Translations under genes and position numbers: made by a program | The notes under the pieces: generated by a model | Told to the model about the DNA's origin: nothing | What the model saw: the letters and a program-made list of their open reading frames with translations, nothing else | The model's database searches: none | DNA from: Thermoproteus uzoniensis 768-20 | Lineage (GTDB): Archaea > Thermoproteota > Thermoprotei > Thermoproteales > Thermoproteaceae | NCBI RefSeq assembly: GCF_000193375.1 | Contig: NC_015315.1 | Coordinates: 1,186,622 to 1,250,621, forward strand | Reading direction: 5' to 3' | DNA length: 64,000 nucleotides | Shown here: positions 57,711 to 64,000 of the stretch, piece after piece | How the letters are laid out: each line of letters begins with the position of its first letter | Position numbering within the stretch: the first letter of the stretch is position 1

Positions 57711-60389
57711 ATGAGGTATGTATACTCGAACAACATCGCGTCGGGCGTTGCGCTGGGCGGAATAGGCGCGGGCTCCGTCGAGATAAGGGCCGACGGCCTC
57801 CTCCACGACTGGCTCATATTCAACAACGGGCCTTGGACCACGATAGACGCCCACAGAAAGCTCTACCCCCTAGACGAGAAGGGGTTCCTCCTGGCGGTGC
57901 GGGTCGACGGCGGCGAGGGGCCGCTCGTGAGGCAACTGCAGTCGGCCGGCTACATACTGGGCGGGGATCCCTATAAGGCTCCTTGGCTCAAGCCGGTCAA
58001 GGGAGTGGACTACCGCGGGGAGCCGCCCCTAGCCCTGCTCAAATACGTCGACGATCTGCCCGTGGAGATCGAGGCCGAGTTCCTCTCGCCGTTCATCCCA
58101 GGCGATCTCAAGAACTCTGCGTTGCCGGCGTTTATCGCGGTCGTCAAGTTCAGAAACCGCTCCGACAAGCCGTTAGACGTATCGCTCTGGGCGATGTTGA
58201 AGTCGCCCTTCAGCAAGGCGGTGGCCAAGGCCAAGGGCGACACGGTCGTCCTACAAGACGGCGGCGAGCCCGGCGACAGCCCACTCCGCGACGGCTCTAT
58301 GGCTTTGGCCGTGCGCGCAGGCGAGGTCCACGCCGCCGTAGTGAGGGCGCCGGGGTACGACGAGTACGGGTTCCAGAGATACGACGACTCGCTCGAGATG
58401 TTGCAGGCCTGGATAGATTTCAGAAGGGAGGGGAGAGTCAGGGGGCCCGCCGCGCGCTCCGGGGACGGCCTCTGGGCCGTCGTCACGGCGCCTCTCAAGC
58501 TGGCGCCTTCCGAGGAGAAGTCCGTCGTCTTGGTGCTGGCCTGGTTCTTCCCCAACCACGTGGACCAGTTCGGCGAGCGGCTCGGCCACTACTACGAGAA
58601 CTTCTTCTCGGACGCAGGCTCTGTAGCTCGGTACGTCTTGGACAACTTCGAGTACCTGTATGGGAAGACGAAGAAGTTCCACGACGCCCTATACGACGTA
58701 AAGGGCGTCGAGAGCTGGATCGCCGACCTTGTGGCCTCCCAGCTGAGTACCTTGGTCAAGATAAGCTGGCTCACCAAGGACGGCAGATTCGCTCTGTGGG
58801 AGGCCTTGGGCGATAAGTACTACGGAGGCCCGGAGCGTAACGCATTCAACACCACCGACGTGATCGCCTACGCGACGCCCGCGCTGGTATCGCTCTTCCC
58901 CGAACTCGCCGTGAAGTACCTAGTCCAGCACTCCGCCTTCGCGTTGAGGCGAGGGACGCCCGAATGGGTGATCTACGCGCTGGCGATTCCCGAGAACAGG
59001 CGCGAGTTCGAGAAGGCGCTGGAGAGGGAGCCCTATCTGGCCCTGGACTGGCAGAGGCTCGTCGAGGCCGTCTCGAGGATAGTAGAGAGGACGGGGAAGG
59101 ACCCGGCGGGCCGGATAGCCCACTTCCTCAACAAATCGATCAAGGGGATCGACGGCTACCACATGATTGATCTCATGCCTAAGTACGTGTTGATGGCCTA
59201 CGCAACCGCCAAGTGGACGGGCAACGCCGAGCTGTTGAGGAACCTCTGGGATGTCCTCGACGGCGCTGTGGACAGCGTGGCGAAGGCGCAGAGCGTAGAA
59301 GGGTTGCCCTACCACACGACCCCCGCCGGCATCGAGTGGATGAGGGCTGTGCAGGCGATCTTCAAGGAATCCGCCTCGCAGATATCGACGGCGGTGGTCC
59401 AGCTGTTGAGCCAGAGGGCCGTCCTCATGGGCTTTCAGACTTTCGATACCTGGGCCTTCTACGGGGTCTCGTCCTACGTCCTATTCCTCTGGGCCGCCGC
59501 GCTCAAGGCCATGGTCGAGGGCGCCAAGCTGACGGGCAGAAGCCCCGAGAAGTACGCGGAGCTGTTGCGTAGGGCCTTCGAGGGGCTGGAGAGGCTGTGG
59601 AACGGCGAATATTTTGACCTATGGTGGGATCCCGTCACCGGCGAGAGGGACAGGGCCTCCATGGCGGCCCAGCTGTTCGGGCAACTGCTCGCCCACGTGG
59701 CCGACCTGGGCTACCTATCGGACAAGCAAAGGGTGATCTCGGCTCTGAGGGCTGTGGCCAAGTACAACCTGGCGCCGGACGAGGGGCTCATAAACGGGAT
59801 GTATCCCGACAGGCGCAGGCCCTCCTTCGTCGGGCCGACACTCTACGAGAACTTTACGCGCGGCCCCTACCTGCCGACGTGGCAGATGGACACCCCGTGG
59901 ACCGGCGTCGAGTACGCCGTGGCGGGCCATATGTTTTACGAGGGGCTTGTAGAGGAGGGAACCGCCGTCCTCAAGGCGTTGCACGAGCGCTACGAGCGGG
60001 GAGGGCACTACTGGAACCACATAGAGTGGGGGACGCACTACATGCGGCCGCTTTCGGCGTGGGCGGTGGTCATGGGCATGTGGGGGCTTAGGTACGACGG
60101 GTTCGACAAAAGGCTGACGTTGAGGCCGGCGGTGGCGCCGCTTAGATGGGTGCTCGCCGTGGGCGGAAGCTGGGGCGTCTTGGACTGGACCGGCGATGCG
60201 GCGAGGCTGGAGCTGGCCCACGGCGCCTTGAAGCTCAGATACTTGAGGCTACCCAAGAGGCCCGGCTCCATTAAGCTGGATGGCAAGCCTCTGCAGTTCG
60301 AGATAGCGGAGATGGACGGCGCCTACGAGGCGAGGCTGACCCAGGAAATCGAGCTGGCGTCCGGCCAGACGCTCGAGATAGGCTTCTAG
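57711..60389 (+). CDS. GH116 beta-glucosidase/xylosidase-like (GBA2 family)
   Basis: The 892-residue protein has the GH116 opening SGVALGGIGAGSVEIRADGLLHDWLIFNN, an N-terminal beta-sandwich (about 1-300) and an (alpha/alpha)6 barrel (about 330-850). The barrel contains EGLPYHTTPAGIEW near 528 and MDTPWTGVEYAVAGHMFYEGLVEEG near 725-750. Archaeal relatives hydrolyse beta-glucosides and xylosides, and human GBA2 glucosylceramide. It has no signal peptide, so it acts on imported or intracellular glycosides. The ATG is about 24 bp from a TATA-like AATTTTAAAC. It may work after the secreted GH12 enzyme. Confidence 0.9.
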   Translation: MRYVYSNNIASGVALGGIGAGSVEIRADGLLHDWLIFNNGPWTTIDAHRKLYPLDEKGFLLAVRVDGGEGPLVRQLQSAGYILGGDPYKAPWLKPVKGVDYRGEPPLALLKYVDDLPVEIEAEFLSPFIPGDLKNSALPAFIAVVKFRNRSDKPLDVSLWAMLKSPFSKAVAKAKGDTVVLQDGGEPGDSPLRDGSMALAVRAGEVHAAVVRAPGYDEYGFQRYDDSLEMLQAWIDFRREGRVRGPAARSGDGLWAVVTAPLKLAPSEEKSVVLVLAWFFPNHVDQFGERLGHYYENFFSDAGSVARYVLDNFEYLYGKTKKFHDALYDVKGVESWIADLVASQLSTLVKISWLTKDGRFALWEALGDKYYGGPERNAFNTTDVIAYATPALVSLFPELAVKYLVQHSAFALRRGTPEWVIYALAIPENRREFEKALEREPYLALDWQRLVEAVSRIVERTGKDPAGRIAHFLNKSIKGIDGYHMIDLMPKYVLMAYATAKWTGNAELLRNLWDVLDGAVDSVAKAQSVEGLPYHTTPAGIEWMRAVQAIFKESASQISTAVVQLLSQRAVLMGFQTFDTWAFYGVSSYVLFLWAAALKAMVEGAKLTGRSPEKYAELLRRAFEGLERLWNGEYFDLWWDPVTGERDRASMAAQLFGQLLAHVADLGYLSDKQRVISALRAVAKYNLAPDEGLINGMYPDRRRPSFVGPTLYENFTRGPYLPTWQMDTPWTGVEYAVAGHMFYEGLVEEGTAVLKALHERYERGGHYWNHIEWGTHYMRPLSAWAVVMGMWGLRYDGFDKRLTLRPAVAPLRWVLAVGGSWGVLDWTGDAARLELAHGALKLRYLRLPKRPGSIKLDGKPLQFEIAEMDGAYEARLTQEIELASGQTLEIGF

Positions 60390-60483
60390 GGCGCCTCAAT
60401 TCGCTATATGGCTAAAAATATGACGTTTATAACCGTGTTCGTAAAGGATGGTTAAATATTTATTACGATGAGATCGCTATGTC

Positions 60484-61005
60484 GTGATCGAGATAAGGTT
60501 CCACGGCCGCGGAGGCCAGGGCATGGTCACGGCCTCGCAAGTCCTGGCAACCGCCGCTATAATGGAGGGGAAATACGCGCAGGCGTTCCCGGAGTTCGGC
60601 CCCGAGAGGCGCGGAGCCCCCGTCAAGGCGTATCTGCGCATAGACGACAAGCCGATATACAAGCGCGAGCCTGTAGTGGAGCCCGACGTCGTGGTCGTCG
60701 GCGACCAGTCGCTTTTCGTCTCGGAGAACCCGCTCGAGGGGCTTAAACAGAACGGGATTCTGGTCGTCAACGGCGCCTATAAGGCGCCCGTAAAGACCTA
60801 CTACGTCGACGCCACATCCCTCGCCTTGAAGGTATTGGGCAAGGCAATAGTGAACACCGCCATGATAGGCGCCGTGGTCAAGGCCACCGGCGTGGTCCGC
60901 CTCGAGACCGCCCTCGCCGCCTTGGGCAAATACTTCAGCGGCAAGATATACGAGCTAAATGCGCAACTGGTAAAAATAGCATTTGATCAGACCAAGGAGC
61001 TATGA
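60484..61005 (+). CDS. porC: 2-oxoacid:ferredoxin oxidoreductase gamma subunit
   Basis: The 173-residue gamma subunit has IRFHGRGGQGMVTASQVLA at the N-terminus and EFGPERRGAPVKAYLRIDDKPI, and completes the four-gene POR operon. The GTG lies about 27 bp from a TATA-like AAATATTTATTA. POR cleaves pyruvate to acetyl-CoA, CO2 and reduced ferredoxin. Confidence 0.95.
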   Translation: MIEIRFHGRGGQGMVTASQVLATAAIMEGKYAQAFPEFGPERRGAPVKAYLRIDDKPIYKREPVVEPDVVVVGDQSLFVSENPLEGLKQNGILVVNGAYKAPVKTYYVDATSLALKVLGKAIVNTAMIGAVVKATGVVRLETALAALGKYFSGKIYELNAQLVKIAFDQTKEL

Positions 61006-61310
61006 GCCTCCCGCGCGTCCACGAGATACCCATAGGCGGCATAATAACAGAGCCAGGCTCGTCGCGCAAGAACCTCACTGGCGGATGGCGCAGTCTGAAG
61101 CCCATAATACACGACGATAGGTGCATCCGTTGCCGCATATGCTGGACGTATTGCCCCGAAGGTACTATAAAGGAGATCAAGGGAGAATTTGTTGTTAAAG
61201 GGCGTAAATACCAATATAAGTATGAAATAGACTATAACTACTGCAAGGGATGCGGCATATGCGCACACGAGTGCCCGACTAAGGCAATAGAGATGGTGCC
61301 GGAGGCATGA
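61002..61310 (+). CDS. porD: 2-oxoacid:ferredoxin oxidoreductase delta subunit (2x[4Fe-4S] ferredoxin)
   Basis: The 102-residue ferredoxin-like subunit has two [4Fe-4S] motifs, CIRCRICWTYCP and CKGCGICAHECP, preceded by a GGWRSLKPIIHDDR segment typical of PorD. It overlaps porC by 4 bp and porA by 4 bp. It carries electrons from the TPP-bearing subunit to ferredoxin. Confidence 0.96.
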   Translation: MSLPRVHEIPIGGIITEPGSSRKNLTGGWRSLKPIIHDDRCIRCRICWTYCPEGTIKEIKGEFVVKGRKYQYKYEIDYNYCKGCGICAHECPTKAIEMVPEA

Positions 61311-62497
61311 CCGCCGCGGCGGCTCTCCAAAAGGCCAAGACGACGCTTGCGTTGACCAGCAACTACGCAGTAGCCTATGCCGTCAAGGCCGCCGATGTCG
61401 ACGTCGTTGCGGTCTACCCCATAACGCCGCAGACCACCATAGTGGAGAAGATAGCCGAGTTCGTCGACGATGGCGAGCTGAACGCCGATTTGATACATGT
61501 AGAGTCAGAGCACTCGGCCATGTCGGCCGTAGTCGGCGCTGCGGCCGCCGGGGCTAGGGTCTTCACGGCGACCAGCAGCCAGGGGCTCGAGCTGATGCAC
61601 GAGGTCCTGCACATAGCCTCGGGCCTCCGTCTGCCCATTGTGATGGCCGTGCCGGCCCGCGCCCTCTCCGCCCCCATAAGCATACACGGCGACTACAGCG
61701 ACGTGATGAACACAAGGGATACCGGATGGATAACCTACATAGCGTCCTCGGCGCAGGAGGTCTACGACACGGTGATACAGGCGTACAAGGTGGCCGAGAC
61801 CGCGTTGCTCCCCGTCATGGTGTCCTACGACGGCTTCTTGATGTCCCACACGACAGAGCCCGTGGAGCTCAACGACGAGGAGGAGGTGAGGCGCTTCCTC
61901 CCCAGAAAGGATAGGCCGAACGTCTTAAGGCCCGAGAAGCCGATCACCATGGGCGCCTTCGCTATGCCCGACTGGTACTACGAGATAAAGTACCAGGTCC
62001 AGGAGGCGTTAATGGGCTCTCTAAAGGTAGTCGAGGAGGTCGATGCGGAGTACGGCAAAATCTTCGGGAGGAGCTACGGGATAGTCCAGACGTACAGGAT
62101 GGAGGACGCCGACTATGCCATAATAGCATATGGCGGAGCCGCCTTCGGCAACGCCCGCGAGGCCGCCGACATAGCTAGGGAGAAGGGCATAAAGGCAGGC
62201 GCGATAAGGTTGCGGGTGTGGAGGCCGTTCCCCACGAGCCATCTGCTCAAGCAACTGGCCGGCGTCAAGGCGTTTGCGGTGGTCGACAGAGCCATCGCGT
62301 TCGGCTCATCGGGAGGAGGGCCGGTGTTCTTGGACGTGGCCGCCGCGCTCTGGATGAACGGCATCGACATACCCGGGCTGTCCGTGATACACGGCATAGG
62401 GCAACGCTCTATGTACGTCGAGGACTTCGTCAAGATATACGAGATGCTGAAGAGCGGCGAAAGGAATAAAGTGATCTACATGGGGCTGAGGCTATGA
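61307..62497 (+). CDS. porA: 2-oxoacid:ferredoxin oxidoreductase alpha subunit
   Basis: The 396-residue alpha subunit has the N-terminal domain AVYPITPQTTIVEKIAEFV and ESEHSAMSAVVGAAAAGARVFTATSSQGLELMHEVLHIASG, both core POR blocks. The C-terminal transketolase-like domain includes RLRVWRPFPTSHL. It binds substrate and helps place TPP. It overlaps porD and porB by 4 bp each, so subunits are made in tight ratio. Confidence 0.96.
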   Translation: MTAAAALQKAKTTLALTSNYAVAYAVKAADVDVVAVYPITPQTTIVEKIAEFVDDGELNADLIHVESEHSAMSAVVGAAAAGARVFTATSSQGLELMHEVLHIASGLRLPIVMAVPARALSAPISIHGDYSDVMNTRDTGWITYIASSAQEVYDTVIQAYKVAETALLPVMVSYDGFLMSHTTEPVELNDEEEVRRFLPRKDRPNVLRPEKPITMGAFAMPDWYYEIKYQVQEALMGSLKVVEEVDAEYGKIFGRSYGIVQTYRMEDADYAIIAYGGAAFGNAREAADIAREKGIKAGAIRLRVWRPFPTSHLLKQLAGVKAFAVVDRAIAFGSSGGGPVFLDVAAALWMNGIDIPGLSVIHGIGQRSMYVEDFVKIYEMLKSGERNKVIYMGLRL

Positions 62498-63441
62498 AGG
62501 TGGTGTACAAGTCAATCTGGGATCTGCCAGCCGAGGAGCTGTTTGCCTCCGGCCACCGCGCCTGTGCGGGTTGCGGGCCCGCCATTGCCATGAGGTGGAT
62601 AACCAAGACCGCCGGGCCGAACACCATCGTGGTCAACGCCACTGGCTGTATGGAGGTCACCACCACGCAATACCCGGAGACCGCTTGGATGGTGCCCTAC
62701 CTACACGTCGCCTTCGAGAACGCCGCGGCGGCCGCCGCGGGCATCGACTCGGCCATAAGGGTAATGTCCAAGAAGGGGCTCTGGAGCTCCGGCAAGACAA
62801 ACGTCGTGGTCATAGCCGGCGACGGCGGGACCTACGACATAGGCCTCCAGTCCCTCAGCGGCATGCTGGAGAGGGGACACCACGTGCTCTACATACTCTA
62901 CGACAACGAGGCCTACATGAACACCGGCATACAGAGGAGCGGCGGCACGCCGCGCTTCGCCTGGACTACCACGACGCCTGTGGGGAAGGCCATAAGAGGC
63001 AAGATACAGGCTAAGAAGGACATAATGGGTATCGTGATGGCGCATAGAGTGCCCTACGCCGCCACCGCCACCATATCCAACATAGTGGACATGGCCAACA
63101 AGATAAAGACAGCGCTGGAGTACACGGCGGAGGGCCCCACCTTCCTGCACATACTGGCGCCTTGCCCGCCGGGCTGGCGCTTCCCCGAAGAGCGGACTGT
63201 GGAGGCGGCTAGGCTGGCGGTGGAGACAGGCTACTTCCCGCTTTACGAGTACGACCACGGGAAGATAAGGCTGAATCCGCCCACCTCGAACATGGTGGCC
63301 GACCCGAAGCGCAGGAAGCCGCTGAGGGAGTTCTTGAAGTTCCAGGGTAGGTTCGCGCACTTGACCGACGCGGAGATAGAGGAGCTGGAGAAGGAGGTGG
63401 TCGCCAATCTGGAGTATTTGGCCAAACTGGCTTCGCTTTAA
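62494..63441 (+). CDS. porB: 2-oxoacid:ferredoxin oxidoreductase beta subunit (TPP-binding)
   Basis: The 315-residue beta subunit has GHRACAGCGPAIAMRW with cluster cysteines, and ATGCMEVTTTQYPETAW. The TPP motif is GDGGTYDIGLQSLSGMLERGHHVLYILYDNEAYMNTGIQRSG (GDG ... N). PCPPGWRFPEE near residue 225 is a later conserved block. It is the catalytic partner of PorA. The stop overlaps the promoter of the cupin gene. Confidence 0.96.
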   Translation: MKVVYKSIWDLPAEELFASGHRACAGCGPAIAMRWITKTAGPNTIVVNATGCMEVTTTQYPETAWMVPYLHVAFENAAAAAAGIDSAIRVMSKKGLWSSGKTNVVVIAGDGGTYDIGLQSLSGMLERGHHVLYILYDNEAYMNTGIQRSGGTPRFAWTTTTPVGKAIRGKIQAKKDIMGIVMAHRVPYAATATISNIVDMANKIKTALEYTAEGPTFLHILAPCPPGWRFPEERTVEAARLAVETGYFPLYEYDHGKIRLNPPTSNMVADPKRRKPLREFLKFQGRFAHLTDAEIEELEKEVVANLEYLAKLASL

Positions 63442-63461
63442 ATAGAGCCGGTATTCCCTTT

Positions 63462-63800
63462 ATGGGTTGGGTGTTCGAGAAGCTCAACGAGTGTATCGAG
63501 AGGCGTTATATATCGGGGAGGAACCTCACGTTGGCGCAGTTCAGGATTAAGGCCGGCTGCGTCGTGCCGGCGCACAGCCACGAGAACGAGCAGATAAGCC
63601 TCATCCTCGAGGGCAGGGCCCTCTTCGTGGTCGGCGGCGTAACGCGGGAGGTGTCCGCGGGCGAGGTAGTGCACATACCGCCGGGAGTCCTCCACGAGGT
63701 GAAGGCGCTCACCGACGTGGTGGTCGTCGACGTGTTCTCGCCTAGACGCGACGACTGGGAGAAAGGCGGCGACAGCTACCTCCGCGGAGGGGCCAGATAG
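63462..63800 (+). CDS. Cupin-domain protein
   Basis: The 112-residue single cupin has motif 1 PAHSHENEQISLILEGRALFVVGG (two His, Glu) and motif 2 GEVVHIPPGVLHEVKALTDVVVVDVF with the third His, so metal binding is expected. Substrate is unknown. The ATG is about 21 bp from a TATA-like CTTTAAATAG that overlaps the porB stop. It may be an isomerase, a dioxygenase or a small binding protein. Confidence 0.85.
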   Translation: MGWVFEKLNECIERRYISGRNLTLAQFRIKAGCVVPAHSHENEQISLILEGRALFVVGGVTREVSAGEVVHIPPGVLHEVKALTDVVVVDVFSPRRDDWEKGGDSYLRGGAR

Positions 63801-63841
63801 GCGGCGTTTGCTATCCGCCGGCCGGCTAAGATCGCCGCTAG

Positions 63842-63860
63842 CCCGGCCCGCGGGGCCGGG
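63842..63860. terminator. GC hairpin after the cupin gene
   Basis: CCCGGCCC-GCG-GGGCCGGG is a perfect 8-bp stem with a 3-nt loop, followed by TAAATAAAGGTATTTTCC. It lies 42 bp after the cupin stop and before the next promoter. Termination is likely from position and the A/T-rich tail. Confidence 0.45.
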
Positions 63861-63962
63861 TAAATAAAGGTATTTTCCAGAAACAATATCACTTAGCTAA
63901 TATATAGATCCTACTGGTTAAAGGTGTGCATAGGTCTTATTAAATAACGGCGTCGGAGACTC

Positions 63963-64000
63963 ATGCGCCTAAAATTCCTGCCCCTAGCGTTAATAGGGCT
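63963..64000 (+). CDS. 5' end of a gene with a signal-like N-terminus (partial)
   Basis: ATG 63963 opens a frame to the window edge: MRLKFLPLALIG. A basic residue pair followed by a hydrophobic run suggests a signal peptide or membrane anchor. A TATA-like CTTATTAAATA (about 63934-63943) lies about 24 bp upstream, which supports it as a real start. The rest of the gene is outside the window. Confidence 0.5.
   Translation, partial: MRLKFLPLALIG

Noticed and set aside
1-64000. CRISPR arrays, insertion sequences, rRNA and tRNA genes
   Set aside because: No regularly spaced direct repeats, transposase sequence or cloverleaf-like genes were found by reading; intron-containing tRNAs are hard to exclude without a covariance search.

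Overview
The window is about 60% G+C, tightly packed and archaeal. Its genes include Rpo4, TFB, TFE-beta, Gar1, SRP19, eS8, eL21, aIF5A, a Cren7-like chromatin protein, archaeal CCA transferase, GatD, isopentenyl phosphate kinase and GGPP synthase. TFE-beta, Cren7, GAPOR-type tungsten oxidoreductase, four-subunit pyruvate:ferredoxin oxidoreductase and ApgM together point to a hyperthermophilic crenarchaeon of the Thermoproteaceae (Thermoproteus or close to Pyrobaculum). Genus is inferred from gene content only. Most first genes of transcription units have a TATA-like box 20-28 bp before the start codon and little or no 5' leader. I used this spacing to choose several starts.

Layout. 1-12 kb is an information-processing block: DUF89 phosphatase, CCA transferase, ThpR, TFE-beta, a secreted protein, Cren7, Gar1-TFB, eS8-SRP19-GPN GTPase, eL21-Rpo4-DUF655, aIF5A, and an E1-like activating enzyme with an unusual HTH partner. 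12-18 kb holds an Nramp-related transporter and an ABC exporter/CARDB-type surface protein cluster whose two promoters carry the same 19-bp palindrome. 18-22 kb has NreA, a radical SAM protein, an ornithine cyclodeaminase homologue, a candidate C/D box sRNA and a frameshifted PD-(D/E)XK-type gene. 22-27 kb is a cell-surface cluster: two secreted proteins with a common N-terminal motif, a third secreted protein, two small polytopic membrane proteins and a membrane-anchored winged-helix regulator. Its two promoters share a 10-bp element next to the TATA box.

27-40 kb contains unknown small proteins around a bidirectional TATA box, an HD hydrolase, a TauE-DUF1634-DUF2250 module, CutA, ApgM, an acetyltransferase, DUF763, a phosphohexomutase, a membrane glycosyltransferase with heptad-spaced sequons, and LysS. 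40-55 kb contains a phosphodiesterase, a LysE exporter, a CrtI-like oxidoreductase, a MobA-like transferase, TatA, a GH12 endoglucanase, GatD, ZPR1, the isoprenoid pair IPK-GGPPS divergent from a DUF92/VTE6-like protein, ThiL, a COG2100 radical SAM protein, RpiA and a CBS protein. 55-64 kb is catabolic: GAPOR, a GH116 glucosidase and the porCDAB operon.

Together, GH12 and GH116 could release sugars. GAPOR, ApgM, phosphohexomutase, RpiA and POR would carry them through a ferredoxin-linked glycolysis. No CRISPR array, insertion sequence, rRNA or tRNA gene was seen.
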